A stretch of DNA of 31,934 nt, taken from an uncultured Eubacteriales bacterium (GTDB taxonomy: Bacteria; Bacillota; Clostridia; Oscillospirales; Oscillospiraceae). This document shows, piece by piece, positions 14,942-23,523 of this stretch. Positions within the stretch are counted from its first letter, which is position 1. Each line of letters opens with the position of its first letter. The notes beneath the pieces were generated by a model that saw nothing but the letters and a program-made list of their open reading frames with translations, was not told the DNA's origin and made no database searches. The stretch covers positions 1 to 31,934 of the forward strand of contig UQZR01000026.1 in the NCBI GenBank assembly GCA_900545585.1, read 5' to 3'. The translations under genes and the position numbers were made by a program.

Positions 14942-15021
14942 CATACCCAAAAAGAAGCGGTAACGGCCGGATCTGGTGTTTGCGAAATTGCACGTCCAAA
15001 ATTCTGAAGGAGGAAAAACTT

Positions 15022-15423
15022 ATGGAAAAGATGACTTCTATGCTTCGCCTGCGTATGAGCGCCAAGGATGCTCATTACGGCGGAAATCTGGTGGACGGCG
15101 CCCACATGGTCCACCTGTTCGGCGATGTCGCCACGGAGCTGCTGATCAAGTGCGACGGCGACGAGGGCCTGTTCTGTGCCTACGACAACGTGGAGTTCCT
15201 GGCTCCCGTGTACGCCGGCGACTACATCGAAGCCTACGGCGAGATTGAGAAGATCGGCAACACCTCCCGCACCATGAAGTTTGAGGCCCGTAAGGTCATC
15301 GTCTCCCGCCCCGACATCAGCGCTTCCGCTGCTGACGTTCTGGCTGAGCCCGTGGTGGTCTGCCGTGCCCACGGCACCTGCGTCACCCCCAAGGACTGCC
15401 AGCGCAACAAGATCGAGAAGTAA
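15022..15423 (+). CDS. kal: 3-aminobutyryl-CoA ammonia lyase
   Basis: 133 aa with a hotdog fold. It deaminates L-3-aminobutyryl-CoA to crotonyl-CoA, the step that channels lysine carbon toward butyrate. The start at 15022 has a perfect AAGGAGG 8 nt upstream; an ATG at 14980 would add unsupported residues. Family features include the SMLRLRMSAKDAHYGGNLVDG-type beginning (seen as RMSAKDAHYGGNLVDGAHM) with the hotdog helix GDVATELL, then EFLAPVYAGDYIEAYGEI and a FEARKVIV strand. Length equals that of known Kal. First gene after the lysine riboswitch; kce follows after 12 nt. Confidence 0.93.
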   Translation: MEKMTSMLRLRMSAKDAHYGGNLVDGAHMVHLFGDVATELLIKCDGDEGLFCAYDNVEFLAPVYAGDYIEAYGEIEKIGNTSRTMKFEARKVIVSRPDISASAADVLAEPVVVCRAHGTCVTPKDCQRNKIEK

Positions 15424-15435
15424 GGGAGCGGAACG

Positions 15436-16263
15436 ATGGAGAAGCTCATTATTACCGCCGCCATCTGCGGCGCCGAGGTCACCAAGGCCCAGAACGAGGC
15501 TGTGCCCTACACCGTGGAGGAGATGGTCCGCGAGGCCAAGTCCGCCTACGAGGCCGGCGCCGCCATCCTGCACATCCATGTCCGCGAGGACGACGGTACC
15601 CCCACCCAGAACCGCGATCGCTTTAAGGTCGTCATGGACGCTATCCGCAAGGAGCTGCCTGACGTTATCATGATCCCCTCCACCGGCGGCGCCACCGGCA
15701 TGAGTCCCGAGGAGCGTCTGCAGCCCACTGAGCTGTTCCCCGAGATGGCCACTCTGGACTGCGGCACCTGCAACTTCGGTGATGAGATCTTCGACAATAC
15801 CATGCCCACCATGCGCGCCTTCGGCAAGCGCATGATCGAGAACGGCATCAAGCCCGAGTACGAGTGCTTCGAGCTGGGCCACATTGACACCGTTCTGGGT
15901 ATGGCCAAGAAGGGCGAGGTCCCCGGCCACCCCATGCAGTTCAACTTCGTGCTGGGCGTGCACGGCTGCACCCCTGCCACCGTGGAGAATCTGGCGTTCT
16001 TCGCCAGCAAGATCCCCGCTGACGCCACCTGGACCGTGTCCGGCGTGGGCCGTGCTGCGTGGACCATGGCCGCTGCGGCCATCGCCATGGGCGGCAACGT
16101 CCGTGTCGGCTTTGAGGACAACATCTATCTGGGCAAGGGCCAGAAGGCCGCGTCCAACGGCGAGCTGGTGGCCAAGGTCGTCCGCATCGCCAAGGAGCTG
16201 GGCCGCGAGATTGCTACCCCCGCCGAGGCCCGCGAGATCCTGAGCCTCAAGCCCCTGCAGTAA
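15436..16263 (+). CDS. kce: 3-keto-5-aminohexanoate cleavage enzyme
   Basis: 275 aa, a TIM-barrel BKACE enzyme. With acetyl-CoA it splits 3-keto-5-aminohexanoate into L-3-aminobutyryl-CoA and acetoacetate. The zinc ligands are visible as H46 and H48 (ILHIHVREDDG) and E227 (GFEDNIYL), and the substrate glutamate E14 is kept. Further family marks are STGGATGMSPEERL, the STGG loop that binds the keto acid, and the SGVGRAAW strand. AAGGGAG lies 6 nt upstream of ATG. Second gene of the operon. Confidence 0.95.
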   Translation: MEKLIITAAICGAEVTKAQNEAVPYTVEEMVREAKSAYEAGAAILHIHVREDDGTPTQNRDRFKVVMDAIRKELPDVIMIPSTGGATGMSPEERLQPTELFPEMATLDCGTCNFGDEIFDNTMPTMRAFGKRMIENGIKPEYECFELGHIDTVLGMAKKGEVPGHPMQFNFVLGVHGCTPATVENLAFFASKIPADATWTVSGVGRAAWTMAAAAIAMGGNVRVGFEDNIYLGKGQKAASNGELVAKVVRIAKELGREIATPAEAREILSLKPLQ

Positions 16264-16311
16264 GTTAAAAACTCAAAACTCATACATATCATAACTTAGG
16301 AGGATATTACC

Positions 16312-17364
16312 ATGGCTGAACTGAAAGGCAACAAGTACGGTACCCACCGCGTTATCGAGCCCAAGGGCGTGCTGACCCAGGCCGCTTGGAAGATCGACAA
16401 TGACATGAGCAAGGTCTACTCCAACGAGATCGTCTGCGACGTGACCTCCCTGAACATCGACTCCGCCTCCTTCACCCAGATCTCCGAGGCCTGCGGCGGC
16501 GACGAGAAGAAGATCGGCGAGATGATCATGGGCATCGTGGCCGAGCGCGGCAAGCAGCAGAACCCCGTTACCGGTTCCGGCGGTATGTTCAAGGGCGTCG
16601 TCGCTCACGTCGGCGAGGACCTGAAGAACAAGCCCGGCTTTGATCTGAAGGAAGGCGACAAGATCGTCTCTCTGGTGTCCCTGTCCATGACCCCGCTGAA
16701 GATCGAGAAGATCCTGGCCATCCACAAGGATATCGACCGCGTGGACATCGTCGGCAAGGCCATCCTGTTCGAGTCCGCTCTGTACTGCAAGATGCCCGAT
16801 GATATGTCCGAGCCTCTGGCTCTGGCCGCTCTGGACGTGGCCGGCGCTCCCGCGCAGGCCCGCAAGCTGCCCCACGAGGGCGACAGCGTCCTGATCCTGG
16901 GCGCCAACGGCAAGTCCGGCGTGCTGTGCGGCTGGGAGGCCATGAAGAAGGTCGGCCCCAAGGGCAAGGTCGTGGGCGTTGTCCGCAACCCCAAGCAGGT
17001 TCCCGGTCTGCTGGAGCTGGGCGTTTATACCGACGTGATCGTGGCCGACTGCACCAAGCCCGTTGAGGTCATGGAGGCTGCTCTGGCCGTCAACGATGGT
17101 AAGGAGTACGATCTGTCCATCTGCTGCGTGAACATTGAGTCCTGCGAGATGTCCGCCATTCTGCCCGTCCGCGATGACGGCATGGTGTACTTCTTCTCCA
17201 TGGCTACCTCCTTCACCAAGGCTGCTCTGGGCGCTGAGGGTATCGGCAAGGACGTGACCATGATCATCGGCAATGGCTACACCAAGAACCACGCTCAGAT
17301 CACTCTGGACGTGCTGCGTGAGAACCCCAAGCTGCGCAAGCTGTTCGACGAGAAGTACTGCTAA
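16312..17364 (+). CDS. kdd: L-erythro-3,5-diaminohexanoate dehydrogenase
   Basis: 350 aa. It oxidatively deaminates 3,5-diaminohexanoate to 3-keto-5-aminohexanoate with NAD(P). The protein begins with the conserved GTHRVIEPKGVLTQAAWKI segment and has a Rossmann motif LILGANGKSGVLCG at about 196-209. It lacks the zinc-dehydrogenase signature, as is usual for Kdd, and ends LRKLFDEKYC. A strong AGGAGG site precedes ATG. It lies 48 nt after kce in a short AT-rich gap, and 92 nt before kamA with an intervening hairpin. Confidence 0.94.
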   Translation: MAELKGNKYGTHRVIEPKGVLTQAAWKIDNDMSKVYSNEIVCDVTSLNIDSASFTQISEACGGDEKKIGEMIMGIVAERGKQQNPVTGSGGMFKGVVAHVGEDLKNKPGFDLKEGDKIVSLVSLSMTPLKIEKILAIHKDIDRVDIVGKAILFESALYCKMPDDMSEPLALAALDVAGAPAQARKLPHEGDSVLILGANGKSGVLCGWEAMKKVGPKGKVVGVVRNPKQVPGLLELGVYTDVIVADCTKPVEVMEAALAVNDGKEYDLSICCVNIESCEMSAILPVRDDGMVYFFSMATSFTKAALGAEGIGKDVTMIIGNGYTKNHAQITLDVLRENPKLRKLFDEKYC

Positions 17365-17380
17365 ACGACTTCCTTCAAAA

Positions 17381-17411
17381 GCTGGGGGGCCCAAGAGGCC
17401 TCCCAGCCTTT
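17381..17411 (+). terminator. Hairpin between kdd and kamA (attenuating or mRNA-processing)
   Basis: GCTGGGGGGCC pairs with GGCCTCCCAGC (one G-T pair, 5-nt loop), followed only by CTTT. The weak T-tract suggests partial termination or 3'-end stabilisation within the operon. Confidence 0.45.
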
Positions 17412-17456
17412 GACCTACCCCCCCTCAACAACATGATTTTGTGAAGGAGAAACACT

Positions 17457-18707
17457 ATGAAGACTCGCAACGGTTTGTTCGCCGATGTTCCCGAGAATCT
17501 GTGGAACGACTGGCATTGGCAGGTCGCCAACCGCGCTGAGACGGTTGAGGACCTGAAGAAGTATATGACCCTGACCCCCGATGAGGAGGAGGGTGTCCGC
17601 AAGACGCTGGGCAAGCTGCGCATGGCTGTTACCCCCTACTATCTGTCCCTGATCGATCTGAACGATCCGTTCGATCCCATCCGTAAGATGGCGATCCCCC
17701 GCGCGGAGGAGCTGGAGTATGCCGATTACGAGGACGCCGATCCTCTGCACGAGGATACCGACTCTCCCACCCCCGGCCTGACTCACCGCTATCCCGACCG
17801 CGTGCTGCTGCTGATCACCGACCAGTGTTCCATGTACTGCCGTCACTGCACCCGTCGCCGCTTCGCCGGTCAGAACGACTGCGAAGTGCCCATGCAGCAG
17901 ATCGACAAGTGCATCGACTACGTGGCCGCTCATCCCGAGGTCCGCGACGTCCTGCTGTCCGGCGGTGACTCCCTGATGGTCTCCGATGAGGTCCTGGAGT
18001 ACATCATCAAGCGCGTGCGCGCCATCCCCCACGTGGAGATCGTCCGTCTGGGCTCCCGCACCCCCGTTGTGTGCCCCCAGCGTATCACTCCCGAGCTGTG
18101 CGCCATGCTGAAGAAGTATCATCCCGTGTGGCTGAACACCCACTTCAACACCCCCAAGGAGTTCACTCCCGAAGCCGCCAAGGCCTGCGCCATGCTGGCT
18201 GACGCCGGTATCCCCCTGGGCAACCAGTCCGTGCTGCTGGCCGGTGTGAACGATTGCTCTCACGTGATGATGGAGCTGGTCCACGGTCTGGTCAAGATGC
18301 GTGTCCGCCCCTACTACATCTACGCCTGCGATCCCTCCCTGGGCCTGAGCCACTTCCGCACTCCCGTGTCCAAGGGCATCGAGATCATGGAAGCTCTGCG
18401 CGGCCATACCTCCGGCTACTGCATCCCCACCTTCGTGGTGGACGCCCCCGGCGGCGGCGGCAAGACCCCTGTCATGCCCAACTACCTGATCTCCGAGACT
18501 CCCCGCAAGGTTATCCTGCGCAACTTCGAGGGCGTCATCACCTCCTACACCCAGCCCGAGCACTACGTCCAGGATTGCCACTGCGATGTCTGCACCGGCA
18601 AGAAGAAGGTGGAGAAGACCGGCGTGGCATGGGTCGCCGAGGGCACGAAGCAGCGCTATCTGGAGCCCACCAAGCTGCTGCGTAACGAGCGTCACGTCAA
18701 GAAGTAA
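17457..18707 (+). CDS. kamA: L-lysine 2,3-aminomutase
   Basis: 416 aa, identical in length to the Clostridium subterminale enzyme. A radical-SAM/PLP enzyme that moves the alpha amino group of L-lysine to C3, giving L-beta-lysine; first step of the fermentation. The iron-sulfur motif is C124-x3-C128-x2-C131 (CSMYCRHC), followed by TRRRFAG. SAM-binding LSGGDSL lies at 167-173, and PLP Lys K336 in the motif PGGGGK. The zinc-binding C-terminal CHCDVC is present. GAAGGAG sits 9 nt upstream of ATG. It is followed by kamD after 15 nt, so all three mutase polypeptides are made together. Confidence 0.97.
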   Translation: MKTRNGLFADVPENLWNDWHWQVANRAETVEDLKKYMTLTPDEEEGVRKTLGKLRMAVTPYYLSLIDLNDPFDPIRKMAIPRAEELEYADYEDADPLHEDTDSPTPGLTHRYPDRVLLLITDQCSMYCRHCTRRRFAGQNDCEVPMQQIDKCIDYVAAHPEVRDVLLSGGDSLMVSDEVLEYIIKRVRAIPHVEIVRLGSRTPVVCPQRITPELCAMLKKYHPVWLNTHFNTPKEFTPEAAKACAMLADAGIPLGNQSVLLAGVNDCSHVMMELVHGLVKMRVRPYYIYACDPSLGLSHFRTPVSKGIEIMEALRGHTSGYCIPTFVVDAPGGGGKTPVMPNYLISETPRKVILRNFEGVITSYTQPEHYVQDCHCDVCTGKKKVEKTGVAWVAEGTKQRYLEPTKLLRNERHVKK

Positions 18708-18722
18708 GAGAGAGGTTTAACT

Positions 18723-20282
18723 ATGGAAAGCAAACTCGGCTTGAATTTTGAGCTGGTCGATCAGGCGCGTGCCTCCGCTGCCAAGGTGGCGGACGATGTG
18801 CAGCACTTTATTGACCAGCACACCACCGTCACGGTGGAGCGCGCTGTTTGCCGTCTGCTGGGTATTGATGGGGTCAATGACATGGATGTCCCCCTGCCCA
18901 ACGTGGTCGTGGATCACCTGATGGCCAACTCCCTGCTGCCCGTTGGCACCGCGTGGGCCATCGGCAACGCCATGGTGGAGACCGGTAAGGATCCCCAGGG
19001 CGTGGCGGACGCTGTCAGCAGCGGCGAGTTGGATCTGAGCAAGGTTCCCGCTCACTCCGACGAGGAGATCCGCGCAGCCATCACCCCCGTGGTGAACGCC
19101 ACCGTGGAGCGCATCAACAAGAACGTTGGCAAGCGCAACGCCTACCTGAAGGAATGGGGCGATAAGGAAGGCCCGTACCTGTATATCATCGTGGCTACCG
19201 GCAATATCTACGAGGATATCATCCAGGCCAAGGCCGGTGCCAAGCAGGGCGCCGACATCATCGCCGTTATCCGTACCACCGGCCAGTCCCTGCTGGACTA
19301 CGTGCCTTACGGCGCCACCACCGAGGGCTTCGGCGGCACCTACGCCACCCAGGAGAACTTCCGCCTCATGCGCGCCGCGCTGGACGAGGTGGGTGAGGAG
19401 CAGCACCGTTACATCCGGCTGTGCAACTACTGCTCCGGCCTGTGCATGCCGGAGATCGCCGCCATGGGCGCTCTGGAGCGTCTGGACGTCATGCTGAACG
19501 ACGCTCTGTACGGCATCCTGTTCCGCGACATCAACATGCAGCGCACCATCGTGGATCAGTACTTCTCCCGTGTCATCAACGGCTACGCCGGCGTCATCAT
19601 CAACACCGGTGAGGATAACTACCTGACCACTGACGACGCCATTACCGCCGCTCACACCGTGCTGGCCTCCCAGTTCCTGAACGAGGCATTCGCCAAGACC
19701 GCCGGCATGCGCGAGGAGCAGATGGGCCTGGGCCACGCCTTCGAGATGGATCCCGCTGTGGAGAACACCTTCCTGTATGAGCTGGCGCAGGCGCAGATGG
19801 CCCGCGAGATCTTCCCCAACGCGCCTCTGAAGTACATGCCTCCCACGAAGTTCATGACCGGCAACATCTTCCGCGGCCACATCCAGGATGCCCTGTTCAA
19901 TATGGTGACCATCCTGACCAACCAGCGGTTGTGCCTGCTGGGCATGATGACCGAGGCCATCCACACCCCGTTCATGTCCGACCGTGCTCTGTCTATCGAG
20001 AACGCCCAGTACATCTTCCGTACCATGAAGGATCTGGGCAGCGAGCTGACCTACAAGGAGAACGGCATTATCCGCAACCGTGCCAACGAAGTGCTGACCA
20101 AGGCCACCGATCTGCTGAAGGAGATCGAGAAGCTGGGCCTGTTCACCACCATCGAGAAGGGCATCTTCGCCGATGTCAAGCGTCCTAAGGACGGCGGCAA
20201 GGGCCTGAACGGCGTTGTGGTCAAGGACGACAAATACTTCAATCCGTTCATTGAAGTCATGAAAGGCAAGGTGGGAGCATGA
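18723..20282 (+). CDS. kamD: Lysine 5,6-aminomutase alpha subunit
   Basis: 519 aa, the normal length. Forms with KamE the adenosylcobalamin- and PLP-dependent enzyme that moves the terminal amino group of beta-lysine from C6 to C5. The TIM-barrel subunit starts with the family's KLGLNFELVDQARASA segment and includes IIVATGNIYEDI..QAKAGAKQGADIIAVIRTTGQSLLDYVPYGAT in pieces (PLP/B12 pocket) and RTEAEE-like helices. The stop codon overlaps the kamE start by ATGA, keeping the subunits in equal amounts. AGAGAGG precedes ATG. Confidence 0.96.
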   Translation: MESKLGLNFELVDQARASAAKVADDVQHFIDQHTTVTVERAVCRLLGIDGVNDMDVPLPNVVVDHLMANSLLPVGTAWAIGNAMVETGKDPQGVADAVSSGELDLSKVPAHSDEEIRAAITPVVNATVERINKNVGKRNAYLKEWGDKEGPYLYIIVATGNIYEDIIQAKAGAKQGADIIAVIRTTGQSLLDYVPYGATTEGFGGTYATQENFRLMRAALDEVGEEQHRYIRLCNYCSGLCMPEIAAMGALERLDVMLNDALYGILFRDINMQRTIVDQYFSRVINGYAGVIINTGEDNYLTTDDAITAAHTVLASQFLNEAFAKTAGMREEQMGLGHAFEMDPAVENTFLYELAQAQMAREIFPNAPLKYMPPTKFMTGNIFRGHIQDALFNMVTILTNQRLCLLGMMTEAIHTPFMSDRALSIENAQYIFRTMKDLGSELTYKENGIIRNRANEVLTKATDLLKEIEKLGLFTTIEKGIFADVKRPKDGGKGLNGVVVKDDKYFNPFIEVMKGKVGA

Positions 20283-21067
20283 GCAGCGGACTGTATAATA
20301 CCCATAAGATCGATTTCGATACCACGCTGGACCTGACCCGCCTGAAGCCCTACGGCGACACCATGAACGACGGTAAGGTGCAGACCAGCTTCACCCTGCC
20401 CATCAAGGACGATGAGCGCGGCGAGGAGGCTGCCCGCCAGATCGCCAAGAAGATGGGCCTCGAGGAACCCAACGTGGCGTACCACACCCCGCTGGATAAA
20501 GAGTTTACCTTCTACGTGGTCTACGGCAGCTGCGTCCACTCCGTCAACTACGAGGATATCCACGTTATCACCGTGGAATCCGATGTCATGAGCATGGAGG
20601 ACACCAACGACTACATCCGTGAGCACATCGGCCGCAAGGTCGTGATGGTCGGCGCCTCCACCGGCACCGACGCCCACACTGTTGGTATCGACGCCATCAT
20701 GAACCGCAAGGGCTTTGCCGGCCACTACGGTCTGGAGCGCTACGAGATGATCGAGGCATACAACCTGGGCTCTCAGGTCCCCAACGAGGAATTCATCAAG
20801 AAGGCGCTGGAGCTGCACGCCGATGTGCTGCTGGTCTCCCAGACCGTTACTCAGAAGGACGTTCACATCCAGAACCTGACCAACCTCATCGAGCTGCTGG
20901 AGGCCGAGGGCCTGCGCGACAAGTTCGTTGTCTGCTGCGGCGGTCCCCGTATCACCCACGAGCTGGCCAAGGAGCTGGGCTACGATGCCGGCTTCGGCGC
21001 CGGCAAGTACGCCGATGACGTGGCTTCCTTCGCTGTGACCGAGATGGTCAAGCGCGGCATGAAATAA
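20279..21067 (+). CDS. kamE: Lysine 5,6-aminomutase beta subunit (B12 and PLP binding)
   Basis: 262 aa. The cobalamin-binding signature D131-x-H133-x2-G136 (TGTDAHTVGID) places the cobalt-ligand histidine at exactly the position known for the Clostridium sticklandii subunit, and the PLP-binding lysine K144 (MNRKG) also matches by number. A Rossmann B12 domain follows with VLLVSQTVTQ, CCGGPRI and GAGKYADDVA. An N-terminal dimerisation part covers about 1-70. Last gene of the riboswitch operon; a terminator follows within 12 nt. Confidence 0.97.
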   Translation: MSSGLYNTHKIDFDTTLDLTRLKPYGDTMNDGKVQTSFTLPIKDDERGEEAARQIAKKMGLEEPNVAYHTPLDKEFTFYVVYGSCVHSVNYEDIHVITVESDVMSMEDTNDYIREHIGRKVVMVGASTGTDAHTVGIDAIMNRKGFAGHYGLERYEMIEAYNLGSQVPNEEFIKKALELHADVLLVSQTVTQKDVHIQNLTNLIELLEAEGLRDKFVVCCGGPRITHELAKELGYDAGFGAGKYADDVASFAVTEMVKRGMK

Positions 21068-21078
21068 GATCCTCAGCA

Positions 21079-21112
21079 AAGCGGAGAGCCGCCTGTACGA
21101 CTCTCCGCTTTT
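21079..21112 (+). terminator. Terminator of the kal-kamE operon
   Basis: AAGCGGAGAG pairs perfectly with CTCTCCGCTT (10 bp, 12-nt loop), with a TTTT run at the end. Confidence 0.9.
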
Positions 21113-21206
21113 CGCGCTGACCCATTTTGCTATCGATTGGCAGAATGCGTCCGGTCCCGCCATGGACCGGCATGGTCAATTTGCGCAGCAATCCCATGTC
21201 CATCCC

Positions 21207-21235
21207 TTGCGTTTTCACGCAAAGGATGGTATGAT
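21207..21235 (+). promoter_or_regulatory. Promoter of the CoA-transferase genes
   Basis: TTGCGT, 17 bp, TATGAT, about 100 nt before atoD. The CoA transferase is thus transcribed apart from the lysine riboswitch operon. No riboswitch is seen in the leader. Confidence 0.65.
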
Positions 21236-21338
21236 GCTATTGTTAGAAACGTTGCGAAGCGGGAGTCTTCGTGACCGAATACCGTCTGCGGCAGGAACTG
21301 TTCTGACCGCGGGCGGGATAAAACAAGGAGGAACAGAA

Positions 21339-22031
21339 ATGGCAAAGAAACCTGTACTGACTGCCAAAGAGGCAGCGGCAATGATCCCTGATGGCGCCAC
21401 CATTATGTGCGGCGGCTTTCTGGCCTGCGGCCAGGCCCGTGCCATCGTTAAGGAGCTGGTAGCCCGCGGTACCAAGGACCTGACCCTGATCGCCAACGAC
21501 ATGGGCCGCGCCACCGGTCCCAAGGGCGAGGAGTTTTTCGGTATTGCGGAGCTGATCCACAATCATCAGGTCAAGCGCGTCATTGCCACCCACGTGGGAA
21601 TGACCCCCGAGGTGGGCCAGCAGAACACCGAGGGCACGCTGGAGGTCAACCTGCTGCCTCAGGGTACGCTGGCTGAGTGCATCCGCGCCGGCGGCGCCGG
21701 TCTGGGCGGTGTCCTGACCCCCGTGGGCATCGACACCCTGGTGGAGGACAGCCCCTTCTGCCTGGGCCGTCAGACCATCGACGGCAAGGACTACCTGCTG
21801 ATGCAGCCCATCCGCGCTGATTTCGCCCTGCTGGGCGCCTACAAGTGCGATGAGTTCGGCAACTGCTGGTACAAGGGTACCATGCGCAACTTCAACGTTG
21901 TCATGGCCACCGCCGCTGACACCGTTATCGCCGAGTGCGAGTACATCGTTCCCGTGGGTGACTTTGAGCCCGAGAACATCCATACCTACGGTATGTGCGT
22001 TGACTACATCGTGGAAGGAGACAGAAAGTAA
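21339..22031 (+). CDS. atoD: Acetoacetate/butyrate CoA-transferase alpha subunit
   Basis: 230 aa from the ATG at 21339 (AAGGAGG 6 nt upstream; upstream in-frame codons lack a ribosome site). Class I CoA-transferase alpha chain with the oxyanion-loop glycines in MCGGFLACG (about 23-31), the NDMGRATGPKG loop and the RADFALLGAYKCDEFGN segment. It moves CoA between butyryl-CoA or acetyl-CoA and acetoacetate, the last exchange of lysine fermentation, forming butyrate and acetoacetyl-CoA. The stop overlaps the atoA start by one base. The exact acid pair is inferred from the neighbourhood. Confidence 0.9.
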   Translation: MAKKPVLTAKEAAAMIPDGATIMCGGFLACGQARAIVKELVARGTKDLTLIANDMGRATGPKGEEFFGIAELIHNHQVKRVIATHVGMTPEVGQQNTEGTLEVNLLPQGTLAECIRAGGAGLGGVLTPVGIDTLVEDSPFCLGRQTIDGKDYLLMQPIRADFALLGAYKCDEFGNCWYKGTMRNFNVVMATAADTVIAECEYIVPVGDFEPENIHTYGMCVDYIVEGDRK

Positions 22032-22699
22032 TGGAAAAGTCCGAGATCAAAGGCTTTATCGCCAAGCGCTGCGCCAAAGAGCTGAAGGACGGCGACGTCG
22101 TGAACCTGGGCATTGGCCTGCCCACCCTGATCCCCAACTATCTGCCCGAGGGCGTTGAGGTGATCATCCACGCTGAGCTGGGTATCGTCTCCGCCGGTGT
22201 GTCCCCCAAGGAGGGCGACGCCAATTACGATCCCTATCACGTGGTGGATGCCGGCGGCACCCCCTCCTCCGTGGCTTACGGCGGCGGCTTCATTGATTCT
22301 GCCACCAACTTCGGCCTGATCCGCGGCGGTCACGTGGACGCCTGCTTCCTGGGCGCTCTGGAAGTCGACGCCGAGGGCAACCTGGCCAACTGGATCATCC
22401 CCGGCAAGAAGATGCCCGGCATGGGCGGCGCGATGGACCTGTGCGTGGGCGCCAAGCACTGCATCGTCTGCATGGAGCACACCGCTAAGGGCAACCCCAA
22501 GATCTTCGAGAAGTGCCGTCTGCCCCTGACCGCTTCCCACTGCGTGAACAAGATCATCACCGAGATGTGCGTGCTGGAAGTCACCCCCGAGGGCCTGCTG
22601 ATGACCGAGATCAACCCCGAGTTCACCGTGGAGCAGGTGAAGGCCGCTACCGCAGCCCCCATCACCGTTTCCGCTGACCTCAAGAGCATGATCGACTGA
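22031..22699 (+). CDS. atoA: Acetoacetate/butyrate CoA-transferase beta subunit
   Basis: 222 aa. Beta chain, which carries the catalytic glutamate that forms the glutamyl-CoA thioester. It is most likely E49, but the context reads HAELGIVSAG where most homologues read SENG-x-LG, an unusual change of the neighbouring Asn. Other features are normal: NLGIGLPTLIPNYLP, GGGFIDSATNFGLIRGGHVD and GKKMPGMGGAMDLCVGAK. GGAGACAGA lies upstream of ATG, with translational coupling to atoD. Followed by a terminator. Confidence 0.9.
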   Translation: MEKSEIKGFIAKRCAKELKDGDVVNLGIGLPTLIPNYLPEGVEVIIHAELGIVSAGVSPKEGDANYDPYHVVDAGGTPSSVAYGGGFIDSATNFGLIRGGHVDACFLGALEVDAEGNLANWIIPGKKMPGMGGAMDLCVGAKHCIVCMEHTAKGNPKIFEKCRLPLTASHCVNKIITEMCVLEVTPEGLLMTEINPEFTVEQVKAATAAPITVSADLKSMID

Positions 22700-22720
22700 T
22701 CTGCCTGCAAAGCAAAAAAA

Positions 22721-22749
22721 AAGAGACGCCCGCGGGCGTCTCTTTTTTT
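22721..22749 (+). terminator. Terminator of atoDA
   Basis: AAGAGACGCCC and GGGCGTCTCTT form a perfect stem with a 2-nt gap, followed by a run of T; A-runs on the other side make it usable in both directions. Confidence 0.9.
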
Positions 22750-22776
22750 GACCGGGACAGACCTCGCCTCCCCCAA

Positions 22777-22820
22777 AAAGCAAAAAGGAAGGACCCGCAA
22801 GGGTCCTTCCTTTTTGCTTT
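22777..22820 (-). terminator. Terminator of the metQNI operon
   Basis: A 20-bp perfect inverted repeat with a GCAA/TTGC tetraloop (22797-22800). The T-rich arm lies at the end on either strand, so it acts as a bidirectional barrier. It begins right at the metI stop. Confidence 0.9.
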
Positions 22821-23521
22821 CATTTTTTCAGGCGCTTGTCGCACTTCTTGCTGAGCCATGTGCCGATGCTCTGGAACAGCTGCACCAGGATCACCAGGAT
22901 CACCACGGCCACCAGCATTACCAGGTACTTGTACCGATAGTAGCCATAGTCGATGGCGATCTTGCCCAGACCGCCGCCGCCAATGATACCGCTCATAGCG
23001 GAGTAGCCCAGAATGGTAGTCAGCGCGATGGTCACGTTCTGGATCAGAGAGGGTACGCTCTCGGGGATCATTACCTTGCAGATGATCTGCATCGGCGTAG
23101 CGCCCATGCTCTGGGCGGCCTCGATGATGTTGCCGTCCACCTCGCGGAGACTGCTCTCCACCAGACGCGCCACAAAGGGGAACGCCGCCGCCACCAGCGG
23201 AACGATAGTGGCCGTGGTGCCCACGGCGGTGCCGATGAGCAGGCGGGACAGAGGGAATACCATGATCATCAGGATCAGGAACGGGATGGAGCGCAGCAGG
23301 TTGATGATGACGTTCAGCACCTGCATCAGCCAGCGGGGGAGGGGCAGCACGCCGTTTTTCTCGCCTACCACCAGCAGCACGCCCAAGGGCAGGCCGATGA
23401 CCAGCGACAGCGCCGTGCTCACCACGGTGACATAGAACGTCTCCCACACGGCGAGGGGCAGAGAGGGCAGCACGGTCAGCAGGTCCTGCACGGACTTCTG
23501 GGAAAACAAATCGCTGTACAT
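22820..23521 (-). CDS. metI: Methionine ABC transporter permease
   Basis: 233 aa from ATG at 23521 (GAGGAGG about 10 nt upstream; a GTG two codons earlier at 23527 is an alternative overlapping the metN stop). Five to six membrane helices and the permease EAA loop EAAQSMGATPMQIICKVMIPE (about 140-160, seen as EAAQSMGATP) that contacts MetN. Typical MetI size. Part of metQ-metN-metI; it is placed last. Confidence 0.93.
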   Translation of the reverse strand: MYSDLFSQKSVQDLLTVLPSLPLAVWETFYVTVVSTALSLVIGLPLGVLLVVGEKNGVLPLPRWLMQVLNVIINLLRSIPFLILMIMVFPLSRLLIGTAVGTTATIVPLVAAAFPFVARLVESSLREVDGNIIEAAQSMGATPMQIICKVMIPESVPSLIQNVTIALTTILGYSAMSGIIGGGGLGKIAIDYGYYRYKYLVMLVAVVILVILVQLFQSIGTWLSKKCDKRLKK

Positions 23522-23523
23522 AC

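Noticed and set aside
16273..18695. Long minus-strand open frames (373 and 426 codons) opposite kdd and kamA
   Set aside because: They lie antisense to highly conserved enzymes, have low-complexity His/Gly/Val-rich translations and no ribosome sites; they result from the GC-rich codon bias of the sense genes.
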